Shown here piece by piece: positions 28,294-36,788 of a DNA stretch of 64,000 nt; positions within the stretch are counted from its first letter, which is position 1, and every line of letters begins with the position of its first letter. Position numbers and translations under genes: made by a program. The stretch comes from JACVRW01 sp963757815. Its GTDB lineage: Bacteria > Actinomycetota > Thermoleophilia > Solirubrobacterales > Thermoleophilaceae. The DNA lies in the NCBI GenBank assembly GCA_963757815.1, contig CAVWSN010000034.1, forward strand, positions 1-64,000, given 5' to 3'. Below the pieces are notes generated by a model. That model had not been told where the DNA came from and searched no databases. It saw only the letters and a program-made list of their open reading frames with translations.

Positions 28294-28413
28294 CTGAACC
28301 TCACTTTCTCCGGCTTACAACCGGAAGCGTCCAAGTGTCGTCGAAACCGGGGCAACTCCACTGCTCGCGCTATCGCATCTGCCCGATGCAGCGGCGCGGC
28401 TTCACGTGGTTCG

Positions 28414-28710
28414 CTACTGGGGTGGCACTTGCGGTGTCGGTCCCGAAGTCGTGACGACGCCGGGCCGATGGATGAGCAGCGGCTTGGGGTCGGCGGCGCC
28501 CCAACCATCGACGCTCTCGGCCCACGCAAGCGCCTGAGCCGCCGTCTCGGCGGTGAGCTCGACGCGCGTCCGGCCGGCCATCAGCGCCCTGATCGCCACG
28601 GGGACATCGCGACGCTCGTGCGCCGCGGACCACCACGCGGGCGCCGACGCCTTCGGGCACACCCTTAGCGCCCAGTATGAGTCAAGCTCGGCTTGCGACG
28701 ATGTATTCAC
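28414..28710 (-). CDS. Hypothetical protein of an integrative element
   Basis: 98-residue product, possible GTG start at 28710, ending PPQ-stop at 28414. The middle (RDVPVAIRALMAGRTRVELT and 'AAQALAWAESVDGWGAADPK') reads as a compact alpha+beta domain and not as antisense noise. I do not recognise the family. The start lies directly beside the palindrome at 28714-28737, divergent from the RHH gene. No clear ribosome site, so it is tentative. Confidence 0.4.
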   Translation of the reverse strand: MNTSSQAELDSYWALRVCPKASAPAWWSAAHERRDVPVAIRALMAGRTRVELTAETAAQALAWAESVDGWGAADPKPLLIHRPGVVTTSGPTPQVPPQ

Positions 28711-28713
28711 TAC

Positions 28714-28737
28714 CGCGATAGCGCAGATGCTATCGCG
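28714..28737. promoter_or_regulatory. Palindromic operator candidate CGCGATAGC-N6-GCTATCGCG
   Basis: Perfect 9-bp inverted repeat with spacer GCAGAT, placed between two divergent small genes. Its core GCGATAGC recurs in the larger palindrome split by the IS3 element (27044-27055 with 28366-28377). Likely bound by the neighbouring RHH protein; a hairpin role at RNA level is also possible. Confidence 0.55.
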
Positions 28738-28815
28738 TCGATCGCTGCCGGTGATCGGACGGTTGTGCACGGCCGTCTCATGGCCGGCGCGCGCGCCGCC
28801 GGTAGAGTTGCGCCC

Positions 28816-29106
28816 GTGGCCCTGCACGCGACGACGATCCGGTTCGCGGACCGCGCATATTTGGCGATTGCGCGCGCGGCCGATGCGCAGGGGATCAGCG
28901 TCTCGCAGTACGTCCGGGAGGCGGCCCTGATCCGCGCCGTGCTCGACGAGCTGGACTCCGCCGAGGAGGCCCTCCACACCGCCCACGACCTGCTCGCCAT
29001 CGCCCGCGAAGTCCGCCGCCTCGCCGAGGTCGACCCGCCCGGGCCGCCGCGGGCGAACGCCGGCCGCAGACGCTCCGGCGCTGCGAGGGTGCGGCAAGAC
29101 GGCTAG
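28816..29106 (+). CDS. Ribbon-helix-helix protein (CopG/MobC-like)
   Basis: 96 residues. The first 45 fit an RHH DNA-binding fold: TIRFADRAYLAIARAADAQG supplies the beta strand and helix A, and 'ISVSQYVREAALIRA' helix B. A helical region follows (DELDSAEEALHTAHDLLAIA) and a basic tail ends the protein. Such proteins act as relaxosome accessory proteins, antitoxins or plasmid repressors. GTG 28816 is the start that leaves just the conserved domain; TTG 28808 is out of frame. The palindrome 80 bp upstream would suit a dimeric RHH repressor. Confidence 0.6.
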   Translation: MALHATTIRFADRAYLAIARAADAQGISVSQYVREAALIRAVLDELDSAEEALHTAHDLLAIAREVRRLAEVDPPGPPRANAGRRRSGAARVRQDG

Positions 29107-29609
29107 CGAAACGCCGGACGCCGGCGCGGACGCCTCACCGGGACAGCGGCGAGTCCCGTCGCCGCGTCCCGGCCGTTGCCGCGATCGCCCGAGGAATCGT
29201 CTACCGGGCCGCAGACCTCCTCGCTCGCACCGCCCAAACCGCCCCCACGGCTCGCTCGCACCGCTCGATGCTCGTGCTCGGCGGATGGCCGACGACCTCG
29301 CACGGCGACGGCCCACGCGACTCAAGCTCCGGCTTAACCCGACAGCCAGCGTCCAAGACGGGAGTGCCAAGACGGGCGTCGGCGCTCGCGCTTCTGCCTC
29401 AACTCGACAGCGAGGCGCGGGTCGTTGCGCCGCCAGCGGCGCTATCGAAACTCGTCCAACTCAGCGTGTGTTGTCGTGTTCGCCACTTCGGCGTACCACC
29501 GCTCTTCGGCCGGGACCCGTTTGGCCACAGGGCCAGCTAGACGGATGGTACTCCGCTGAACGCGCCGGACCCTCATAGCACAGTGCCACCAGGGCACCCC
29601 GGCCCGGCG
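29107..29609. other. Gene-free stretch in the element remnant
   Basis: About 500 bp with no recognisable gene, between the RHH gene and the integrase module. Confidence 0.4.
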
Positions 29610-29858
29610 CTACTCCCCGCCCGCCTCCGCGTTGTCGGCGGCGTCGTCGTCCGGTGGCACCGTCTCACGGTGGCCCTCGCGCAGCCAGCGCGAGCGCTCG
29701 CGCGGCGTGGGCCGCTTGCGCTTGGTCGGCGCTGGCAGCTCGCCGGGCTCCGCCGTCCGAATCACGAGGCTCCCGTGTGCTACTTGCCAGGCGATGCTGC
29801 TGCGCTTGCGCAGCGCCTCGGCCGCCTTCAGCTCTCGCAGGCGCTGTGTGCCCATCAT
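29610..29858 (-). CDS. Small basic hypothetical protein
   Basis: 82 residues starting at ATG 29858 (a second ATG follows at once), with GAGGA just upstream and overlapping the end of the preceding frame. N-terminal helix RLRELKAAEALRKRSSIAWQ, a short beta-like part 'VAHGSLVIRTAEPGELP', then a basic stretch and an acidic end (DDDAADNAEAGGE). Charge layout suggests nucleic-acid or protein binding; family not recognised. Third in line behind HTH and integrase. Confidence 0.45.
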   Translation of the reverse strand: MMGTQRLRELKAAEALRKRSSIAWQVAHGSLVIRTAEPGELPAPTKRKRPTPRERSRWLREGHRETVPPDDDAADNAEAGGE

Positions 29859-29865
29859 GGAGTCC

Positions 29866-30466
29866 TCACCGGGCCACCCCCTCGCTGATGAGATCGAGCC
29901 CGAAGATACTCTCCGGCGTCGCGTCCAGCATCGCGCCGAAGACGAGTTGTAGACGCGCACGGTGCGCGGCGCGGGCTTCGGATTGCGCCCCGCAGCCTTG
30001 GCCGGATTGCGGCTCATGTACTCCCAGCGCACGGCGGCGTCGAGGCGGCGTCGAGGCATTGACGCAGCGCTTGCGCGATGCCGTGCCCCGCTCGCGGCGG
30101 CAAGGTGGCCTGCCATCCGGCGAGCTCGTCGACCATGCGCTCGAGGTCGGATAGCAGCTCGTCGCCGTAGGCCTTGCGCGCGTGCTTCAAGCGGTCGGCC
30201 AGGGTGGCGATTGTGCGCGGCCGGACGTTGCGCGCGTGGCGCTCAAGGAAGAGGTCGGCGAGCTCGTTGAAGGTGAGCTCGGGGCGCGACGTCGCGCCGT
30301 TGAGCATCGGCTCGATGACCTCCCGGTAGTGAGCGAGAGCGGCGCTCTTGCTCGGGAATTTCTCGTCGGTGCGGCGGCGCATGCCGTCGCGGTCGTAGTA
30401 GCGAAGGCCCCAGCGGTTGCGCTCGAGCCGGTAGGCCTGGCCGCGCTGCATGGCGGGCATGGTCAC
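29866..30466 (-). pseudogene. Tyrosine integrase, N-terminal domains only, broken by an 11-bp tandem duplication
   Basis: GTG 30466 overlaps the stop of the HTH gene (GTGA). The frame gives an arm-binding-like region (RLERNRWGLRYYDRDGMRRR) and the core-binding domain (RPELTFNELADLFLERH). At 30035-30056 the 11-mer CGGCGTCGAGG is present twice in tandem. Deleting one copy restores LDAAVRWEYMSRNPAKAAGR. After KPAPRTVRVY the catalytic domain is missing; a short foreign tail ends at 29866. Non-functional. Confidence 0.75.
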
Positions 30467-31026
30467 TCCTCGTCTTCGGTGGCGGTTGCAGCTCCCAGGG
30501 GAGCCCTAGGGTGCTCGCCGGGCGGCGTCCGGCGTGGCGGTTGCACTCCTCGTCGTGGCGTCGCCCGCTCCTCGAGCCAGCGCTCGAGCTCGGCCTCGCG
30601 GAAGCGGATCGCCCGGCCGAGCCGCAGCGAAGGCAGGCGCCCGTCGCGGGCCCAGCGCAGGACCGTCTCGCTCGAGAGCGCGAGCCGCTCGGCGACCTCG
30701 CGGGCGGTGAGTAGGTGATCGGTTATGTCGCGGCCTTCTACGCGGTCTCTCACTGCCTCGTAACCCCCCGCATGGAGCCACTGGTCGGGCACTTTGGCTA
30801 GGTGCGTGTAGACCGCATGCGGTCCGCGAACTTGCGCCCGCAATGCGCGCACCCGTACCAACGGGTCGCCTTGTGTACCTCGGTCCGCCGCCAGCTCGCG
30901 GCGTCCCATCATGCCCGGGAAGTCGTAGTTCGCCTTCGCGTCTTTGCGCGTCCCGCCGTGCTTCGCTACGCGCGGGTCTACGAGGCTCTCCGCGTCCGTC
31001 TCGCGGGCAACGCGGGTAAGGGTCAT
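30463..31026 (-). CDS. HTH (excisionase-like) protein with an apparent upstream C2H2-type zinc finger
   Basis: The C-terminal part is a MerR/excisionase-type domain: 'LLTAREVAERLALSSETVLR', 'WARDGRLPSLRLGRAIRF', REAELERWLEE. Between about 30800 and 30880 an alternative frame encodes EVHKATRWYGCAHCGRKFAD, and the main frame continues PHAVYTHLAKVPDQWLH. Joined, this gives a Cys-x2-Cys ... His-x4-His finger, so two compensating indels seem to be present. ATG 31026 has GGAG eight bases upstream; a shorter start is GTG 30753. Coupled to the integrase by a GTGA overlap, as for Xis-Int pairs. Confidence 0.6.
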   Translation of the reverse strand: MTLTRVARETDAESLVDPRVAKHGGTRKDAKANYDFPGMMGRRELAADRGTQGDPLVRVRALRAQVRGPHAVYTHLAKVPDQWLHAGGYEAVRDRVEGRDITDHLLTAREVAERLALSSETVLRWARDGRLPSLRLGRAIRFREAELERWLEERATPRRGVQPPRRTPPGEHPRAPLGAATATEDEE

Positions 31027-32101
31027 ACTGCTTGCTCCAATCGGCAGTGAGGACCGGGGGCGGGGCAGGAGGCGGCCTCGCCCTCGGTGGTTTACGGGAC
31101 CGGCGGCGCCCGGTGGAGCTCGAGCGCGGGTCATCGGGGCTCCGCGCGCTCGAGCCGCTCTCGGAGCTCGAGCGGTGCGTTAGACGCTTCGGCCATTGCG
31201 GCGACTTCATCCCGCGGCCGGTCCGTTTTGAGGTCCATTCGACGCCGCGGAAGCCGTCTCTCGCTACAACGAGGAGTCTGCGGACGGCGGCGGCCGGGCC
31301 AAGCGCGAGCGTTCCACTGGAACGGCGGATCAACCCTCGTCAGCCGACGATACCCCATTAGTGGCCCGCGACGCAAGGTGGGGGTATCCAGCAACTAGTA
31401 GGGAGCGGCTGGCGCCGAGTCGTTAGCGGGCGGTGACGTCGACGACGGCGGCGGCGATGTCAATGAGCCGCCGTTGCCGGCGCGAGCGCGCTCGCGCAGC
31501 ATCTGGCACGCGGCCGCTTCGTCTCGCCGGCGACCAGCGGCGCGTCAGCCGGAGCGTCCCGGGACTTGACGGATCGCCGCCTCTGGGCCCGGGAGCGTAC
31601 GAACGGTCGTGCCGGAAGTGCGGACCGTGCCCCTCGAGGAAGGCCCGGCTGAAGCGCGCCGTCAGGTTGAGATCGCCGTCGAATCGGACGAACGACCAGA
31701 AGCTTTCCGGGGCCGAGGGCAGCCGAGCAGCGTTTCGTAGTCCCAAAAGCGGGCGTCTCCGCGGAGGCGGTCTTCGCTATCGGAAGGGACGACCAGGAGG
31801 CGCCTGACCCGTCGAGCGCATCGCACTCGCTTCCGTATGCGATTGCGGTCGTCCGTGCCCGCCCGGCTGCCACGCCTGCGCGTCGTCCTTTGCGAGTGCG
31901 AGCGGGAAGCGGTCGAGAGCGCTGCGCTCACGCGGGAGCAGGTGCCTGGCCCAGGCGGCCGCGCGCTTCTGCTCCCATTCAGACCGGGAGCGCGCTCTGT
32001 GAGGTCATAGCCCGGCGTCGGCCCGCGCAGTTCCCGGTCGAGGTACGGGGTGAGGCGGATGCCCCGCTCCGACGGCGCCTTCGGCGTCCCCGGGGGGAAC
32101 C
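31027..32101. other. Gene-free stretch with a GATACCCC/GGGGTATC inverted repeat
   Basis: About 1.07 kb between the element remnant and the AtuA operon. I see no supportable gene. GATACCCC (31349-31356) and GGGGTATC (31381-31388) form an 8-bp inverted repeat with a 24-nt spacer. It could be a terminator or an old attachment region. Confidence 0.4.
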
Positions 32102-33913
32102 CTAGCCCTGGAGAACGATCGTGCGCTCGGCGTCTAGCGCCTTCACAAGTGATCGCGGCACCCTGGTGCTCCGCGAGCGCATCCATTCGCCGAGCGCCTT
32201 TGCCTGTGCGTCCAGGCGCAGCGTCGAGGTGGCGCCGGTCCCGAGCAGTCCTCGGATCAGGAAGTTGACGGCGCCGAGGTTGGGGAGCTCGTAGCGCGAG
32301 ATCGCCAGGTCGCGTGTCTCGGGAAGAAGGCGCCGGAGCTCGTCGACGGTGAGGGTCGACCTGAGCCACTCCCATGCCTCACGGTCGCGTACCCAGACGC
32401 CGAGATTCGCGTCGCCGCCCTTGTCCCCGGAGCGGGCATGGACGACTTCACCGAGTGGGGCGACGACGAGCTCGTCGGTCCAACTGTCTCGCACCGGTGG
32501 CGTCGCCGACGGCTCGGCTGGCGGGGACACCTCGCCGCTCGCGCTGTGTGGGGCGCCGGGTGCGATGGTCTCGGTCGTGCCGTCGTGGTGGTGGACGGTG
32601 TGGTCGACCATCGCCTGGTCGAGCAGGGCGGGCCAATAGACACCGAAAGCGGACCCTGATTGCGGAGGACCGAGGGCGTACAACCCGGGGTAGCTGGACA
32701 GCGCCAGTTCGACCATCCGCGACGAGAAGGCGCGTCCGGCGGCCTCCTTCGTCCCCTGAACGGCGATCCTGAGCAGCTCGGTTCCCGCGTTCTGGCTGTC
32801 GGGATCCTCCTGGGCCTGCCCGATGCGCTCGATCGCCACCGCGTCGAGACCGTCGACGGCCTCGGTGTAGCGCTGGACGGATCGCTCGACGAGCTCGGCC
32901 TTCGCGTCGAGATCGTTCCCCGTGAGCGCGAGGATCACGCTGTTCTCCCATCCGCCCACCGCTGTGATCGCGACCTTGCTCGTCGAGCGGGGCGCCGAGC
33001 CCCGCACCCCGCGGATCTGGACGCGGTCGTCGCCGAGGTCCGTCAGCTCCGCAGTGTCCAGGTGGGCCGTCACGTCGGGGTTGAGGTAGGCGGGCTCGCC
33101 GATCTCGTAGAGCAGCTGAGCTGTGACCGTGTCTTCGGTTACGGCACCGCCGGTGCCCGGGTCCTTGGTGATCACCGACGAGCCGTCGGCAGCGATCTCG
33201 GCGATCGGGAACCCTGGCTGCACGAGGTCCGCGATGGAACGAAACCCGGAGAAGTTGCCGCCGGTGGCCTGTGGCCCGCATTCGATCACGTGCCCGGCGG
33301 CGACAGCGCCGGCGAGGGCGTCGTGGTCGGTGGGGCTCCAACCCCACCACCAGGCGGCGGGACCGACCACCAGTGCGGCGTCGGCGACGCGGCCGGTGAT
33401 GACGATGTCGGCGCCGTCGTCGAGGGCGCGGGCGATGCCGAATCCGCCCAGGTACGCGTTGGCCGTCAGCGGCTGGTGCGGCCAGGACGACAGCGGCTCG
33501 CCGCTCGTCAGGTGGGGCAGCGAATGCCCCGCCTGCTGGAGGGCATCGAGGCGGCCGGAGACGTCGTCGCCTTCGATGTGCGAAACCCGCAGGTCGTGAC
33601 CGTGGCGTGCGATCAGCTCGCGGGTCGCGGCGGCCAGTCCGCCGGGGTTGAGTCCGCCGGCATTGACCACGAGCCGGATCCCGTTCGCCACGAGGTGCTC
33701 GAGCGCCGCGTCGAGGTGCTGGAGGAAGGTGGTCGCATAGCCCGTCGTGCTGTCCTTGGCGCGCGCCTTCCCGAGGATCAACATCGTGACCTCGGCGAGA
33801 TAGTCACCGCTGAGGACGTCGACGCCGCCGGCTTGCGCCATGTCGGCCATGGCCGAAGCCCGGTCGCCGTAGAAGCCCGAGCAGTTCCCGATGCGAATCG
33901 GTGCCGATCTCAT
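32102..33913 (-). CDS. AtuA-family acyclic terpene utilization-like protein
   Basis: 603-residue cytoplasmic protein with the AtuA core at about 5-450 (RIGNCSGFYGDRASAMADMA, 'GGVDVLSGDYLAEVTM', 'RLVVNAGGLNPGGLA', 'ADIVITGRVADAALVVGP'). The C-terminal AtuA-like small domain is at about 495-600 ('GEVVHARSGDKGGDANLGVW'). AtuA is encoded with citronellol/geraniol degradation genes in Pseudomonas, but its reaction is not established. The start ATG 33913 overlaps the upstream MaoC stop as ATGA. Last gene of the five-gene operon. The frame is open far upstream (to 34567) but that is antisense to nothing useful and overlaps MaoC genes. Confidence 0.9.
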   Translation of the reverse strand: MRSAPIRIGNCSGFYGDRASAMADMAQAGGVDVLSGDYLAEVTMLILGKARAKDSTTGYATTFLQHLDAALEHLVANGIRLVVNAGGLNPGGLAAATRELIARHGHDLRVSHIEGDDVSGRLDALQQAGHSLPHLTSGEPLSSWPHQPLTANAYLGGFGIARALDDGADIVITGRVADAALVVGPAAWWWGWSPTDHDALAGAVAAGHVIECGPQATGGNFSGFRSIADLVQPGFPIAEIAADGSSVITKDPGTGGAVTEDTVTAQLLYEIGEPAYLNPDVTAHLDTAELTDLGDDRVQIRGVRGSAPRSTSKVAITAVGGWENSVILALTGNDLDAKAELVERSVQRYTEAVDGLDAVAIERIGQAQEDPDSQNAGTELLRIAVQGTKEAAGRAFSSRMVELALSSYPGLYALGPPQSGSAFGVYWPALLDQAMVDHTVHHHDGTTETIAPGAPHSASGEVSPPAEPSATPPVRDSWTDELVVAPLGEVVHARSGDKGGDANLGVWVRDREAWEWLRSTLTVDELRRLLPETRDLAISRYELPNLGAVNFLIRGLLGTGATSTLRLDAQAKALGEWMRSRSTRVPRSLVKALDAERTIVLQG

Positions 33914-34356
33914 GCGCTCGCTCCTGCCGTCGCCACCGGACGCGCGCTGGTGCGCGCTGTGCCGGTCCTGCTGACCCGCACGGTTCCTTCGAAGCCCACC
34001 TCGCCGGAGGGCTGCTCCTCGACGAGCTCGAGGGTCATGCGGTCGTCCTCGACGGCGCTCACGCGGGCGGTGTAGGCCAGCTCGACCGGCGCGTAGACGG
34101 GCTTGCGCAGCCGGTAGGCGGCGTTGGCGACCTGCCACTCCGGGCCGAGGCCCTCGGTGACGCAGCGCAGGGCGAGCGCCGCCCGGAGGTGGGAGTGCAG
34201 CGCGACCCCGGCGTGGCCCTCTTCGCGCGCGTAGCGCTCGTCGAAGTGGATGCGGTGAGGATTCCAGGTGACCGCGCTGTAGCGGAACAGCTGCAGGGGC
34301 GTCGCCGTGTGGCCGAGCCGCGGCAGCTCGTCGCCGACTTCGAACGTGGTGGACAT
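33910..34356 (-). CDS. MaoC-like (R)-hydratase domain protein
   Basis: 148-residue hot-dog protein. The hydratase-2 motif region is seen as 'YSAVTWNPHRIHFDERYARE' with the catalytic Asp position replaced by Asn and the His retained, as is common in HTD2-type partners. 'VALHSHLRAALALR' follows. Expected to pair with the product of the preceding gene as a heterodimeric enoyl-CoA or 3-hydroxyacyl dehydratase. ATG 34356 follows GGAGGA and touches the upstream TGA, with GTG 34359 as an alternative. Coupled to both neighbours. Confidence 0.82.
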   Translation of the reverse strand: MSTTFEVGDELPRLGHTATPLQLFRYSAVTWNPHRIHFDERYAREEGHAGVALHSHLRAALALRCVTEGLGPEWQVANAAYRLRKPVYAPVELAYTARVSAVEDDRMTLELVEEQPSGEVGFEGTVRVSRTGTARTSARPVATAGASA

Positions 34357-34895
34357 CACGACTCCTCCAGGGGGTTGAGCAACACGACGGTGCGCCGGTT
34401 GCGGTTGAGGACGGCGCCCTCGGCGGACGCGAAGGTGTTGAGGGTGGTGACGAACACGCAGGTGCCGGCACGCGTCTGCTTGGGAGTGACCGACTCGAGG
34501 GTCGTCTCGAGCACGACCTCCGTGCCGGCGACCACCGGGTTGACAATCTCCATCTCCTCGCCGGCACCCATCACGCGGAGTCCGTCTCCGAGGGGTATCT
34601 CACCGTCGTGGGGCGTTCCGTCGGACCCGAGCTCGGCCTCGGGGGTGCCGACACCCCATTCGACCATCGCCGCGAGCAGGTTCGGCGGTGCCACGACGTC
34701 GGCGTAACCCGCCGACCGCGCGGCGGCGGCGTCGTAGTGGCTCGGGTCGGTGGCGCCGATCGCCATCGCGTAGCGGCCGATCGTCACCGCGTCCAGCGTG
34801 CCAAGGCTGCGTCGCGAGAGGACGGCTCCGGTCCGCGGTTGCGTCTCGGCGTAGTACGCCGCCAGAGGCGTGCCGGGCTCAGGAGTGAAGGACAT
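34356..34895 (-). CDS. FAS1-like/MaoC N-terminal dehydratase domain protein
   Basis: 179-residue hot-dog fold protein of the N-terminal MaoC dehydratase type: VTIGRYAMAIGATDPSHYD, 'VVAPPNLLAAMVEWGVG', then 'MEIVNPVVAGTEVVLETTLE' and 'FVTTLNTFASAEG'. Usually forms a heterodimer with a catalytic MaoC partner, here the next gene. Overlaps the CoA-transferase 3' end by 17 bp, so translation is coupled. Confidence 0.82.
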   Translation of the reverse strand: MSFTPEPGTPLAAYYAETQPRTGAVLSRRSLGTLDAVTIGRYAMAIGATDPSHYDAAAARSAGYADVVAPPNLLAAMVEWGVGTPEAELGSDGTPHDGEIPLGDGLRVMGAGEEMEIVNPVVAGTEVVLETTLESVTPKQTRAGTCVFVTTLNTFASAEGAVLNRNRRTVVLLNPLEES

Positions 34896-36080
34896 GCTCG
34901 GGCTCCGTGCCGGCTTCGTCTGCGGGGTCCTCGTGGCCGGCGAGCTCCGCGAGGACCTCGTCTGTCGACTCGCCCAGTGGCCGGGCGGCCTGCAGCGCTC
35001 CCACCGGCGAGTCGCTGAGCCTCAGCGGGCATCCTGGGACCGGCACCCGCCCCCGGCCGGGTGCTCGACGTACTGGATCATGCCGCGCTCGATCAGGTGC
35101 TCGTCGGTGTCGACCTCGCGGATCGACTTGACCGGCGCGCAGGGCACGCCCGCGGCCTGCAGGTCCCGCACCAGCTCGTCGCGCGTCCGGCTCCTGGTGA
35201 AGGAGGAGACCGCTTCGTCGACGGCATCGATGTTGGTGACCCTGTCCTTCTGCGTTGCGAACCTGGGGTCGTCGATCAGCTCGGGCCGGCCCAGCGCGGT
35301 TAATAGGCCGCGCCAGTGCCGCTCTGCGATGCAGATGATCGCGAGCCATCCGTCACTCGTCTCGTAGATGTTGTACGGCGCGACCGCCATGCCGGTGTGC
35401 CGGTTCCCGGTGCGCTCGGGGAGCTCGCGGTCGGGGTTGTTGTGCAGCCCGCCCAAGCTGGAGGCCAGCATCGGGTAGACGGTGTCGTGCATCGATACCT
35501 CGACGATCTGCCCCCGGCCCGTCCGCTCGCGCTGGAACAGGGCGGCGGTGATCGCCGCAAACAGGTGGGCGCCGCCGGAGAAGTCCACGAACGCCGCGCC
35601 GGCCTTGGTCGGCGGCCCGTCGGGCTCGCCGGTGGCCGCGGCACCGCCGGACATCGCCTGGACGGTGATGTCCATGGCCGACATGTGGGCGTAGGGCCCG
35701 GTGGTCCCGTAGCCCTTGCCCGAGGCCACGACCGCGCGCGGGTTGTGCTCGAGGAGTCGCTCCGGGCTCAGGTGGAGGCGCTCCATTGCGCCCGGCGCGA
35801 AGTTCTCGATCACGACGTCGGCGGTGCCCACCAGGTCGAGCAGCGCCTCGCGGCCGGCGTCGGACTTCAGGTCGAGCACGACACTGCGCTTGTTGGAGTT
35901 GAGCATCACGAACTCGTGCGACTCGACCGGATCGTGCGAGCGAAAGCGCAACGGCTCACCGCCGGGTGGCTCGACCTTGATGACCTCGGCGCCCAGCTGC
36001 GCGAACAGCAGGCCGCAGTACGGGCCCAGGTAGACCTTGCCCAGTTCGAGGACCCGGATGCCGTCAAACACCGCCGTCAT
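34879..36080 (-). CDS. Class III (CaiB/BaiF) CoA-transferase, frame break near the C-terminus
   Basis: About 400 residues; moves CoA between an acyl-CoA and a free carboxylate. Features are 'LELGKVYLGPYCGLLFAQLG', 'EVIKVEPPGGEPLR', LNSNKRSVVLDLKSDAGRE, the probable nucleophile Asp in AAFVDFSGGAHLFAAI, and 'DGWLAIICIAERHWRGLL'. After EHPAGGG (about 35050, next to CCCCC) the frame must shift to continue VPGCPLRLSDSPVGALQAAR and 'LGESTDEVLAELAG'; these match the family's C-terminal end. ATG 36080 sits behind AGAGGAG. It would activate the acid substrate of this operon. Confidence 0.85.
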
Positions 36081-36099
36081 GACCGTCACTCCTCTCGCG

Positions 36100-36657
36100 T
36101 CAGGACTTGCTGATCGCGGCGGCACCGCCGGCGTAGATGTAGGGCACCGGGCCGGTGTCCCGCTCCGCCGACAGCTGCTCGGTGACGTACTGAATGGAGG
36201 TGGCGTCGACGATCGAGGCGAGGCTGCCGTCCTCGGCGAAGTTGATCTGCGCGCCTTCCATCCAGAGCAGCACGACGGTGTCCTCGGTGTTGTCCTCGGG
36301 GCAGAAGAACGTGTGCACCGAACCACCCGGCTCGTACAGGTAGGAGCCCGCCGTCTGCGGCTGGGCGGGGTACTCGCGGTACTCCCAGCGGCCCTGGAAC
36401 GTGTACACCTCGGCCGTACCGGTGTGGTAGTGGACCGGCAGCTCGCAGCCAGGCGCCAGGGTGGCGATTAGCACCGCCTGTCCGTGGTCGGGATCGAGGC
36501 GCAGCGGCTGGATGTGGATGCCAGGCGCGATGGCGTCCTTGAGCAGCGGGATCTCCTCGATGTTCACGCTGAGTAGGTCGTCCTGCGGTTGGGCGACGAG
36601 CGGCAGCGGGGCGCCGCTGTTGGTGGTCTTGGGGCCGGGGGAAGCGACTGCGCTCAT
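36100..36657 (-). CDS. Cupin, 2,4'-dihydroxyacetophenone dioxygenase-like
   Basis: 185-residue single-cupin protein. Probable metal ligands are in PVHYHTGTAEVYTFQGRWEY (His-x-His plus Glu) and GSVHTFFCPEDN (His). The text around AQPQDDLLSVNIEEIPLLKD and 'LYEPGGSVHT' matches proteins annotated as 2,4'-dihydroxyacetophenone dioxygenase family, Fe(II) enzymes that cleave a C-C bond beside a ketone. Whether this one uses that substrate is not shown. First gene of the operon, with GAGGAGGAAT before ATG 36657 and an IclR-type operator upstream. Confidence 0.85.
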   Translation of the reverse strand: MSAVASPGPKTTNSGAPLPLVAQPQDDLLSVNIEEIPLLKDAIAPGIHIQPLRLDPDHGQAVLIATLAPGCELPVHYHTGTAEVYTFQGRWEYREYPAQPQTAGSYLYEPGGSVHTFFCPEDNTEDTVVLLWMEGAQINFAEDGSLASIVDATSIQYVTEQLSAERDTGPVPYIYAGGAAAISKS

Positions 36658-36671
36658 GAGTATTCCTCCTC

Positions 36672-36711
36672 GTGTCCGTACATACGGATAGTGAACCGAA
36701 TATGCGGACAC
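36672..36711. promoter_or_regulatory. IclR-type operator between cupin operon and regulator
   Basis: TCCGTACATACGGA (36675-36688) is an inverted repeat with a two-base centre. The outer arms GTGTCCG (36672) and CGGACAC (36705-36711) form a wider, imperfect palindrome. On the plus strand GTGAAC (36691-36696), 17 bp, TACTAT (36714-36719) is a possible promoter for the regulator. The arrangement suits shared control of the divergent genes. Confidence 0.6.
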
Positions 36712-36788
36712 TGTACTATGGTGCGCGCCTAGATGCAAGCCCCGTCCGGAATCGCCGGGTTGGGTGGCATCTCGGCGACGTTTCACTT

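Larger units (their letters stand above)
27066..28360 (-). mobile_element. Complete IS3-family insertion sequence
   Basis: 1295 bp bounded by imperfect inverted repeats: TGGACCTGCCCCGTTTCGGA at 27066 and, inward from 28360, TGGAGTTGCCCCGGTTTCGA, both followed by ACGACAC after gaps. Flanked by a 3-bp direct repeat CTG (27063-27065 and 28361-28363), the expected target duplication. It carries orfA (27997-28293) and orfB (27098-27991) in the usual order. Both frames are intact, so the copy may be active. A truncated relative lies at 38060-38443. Confidence 0.92.

Noticed and set aside
28414..29370. 318-codon minus-strand frame across the RHH gene
   Set aside because: Only the last 98 codons look protein-like; the rest is antisense to the RHH gene and low in complexity.
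33914..34567. N-terminal extension of the AtuA frame
   Set aside because: It would overlap both MaoC genes in another frame and has no similarity; the ATGA overlap at 33910 gives a natural start.
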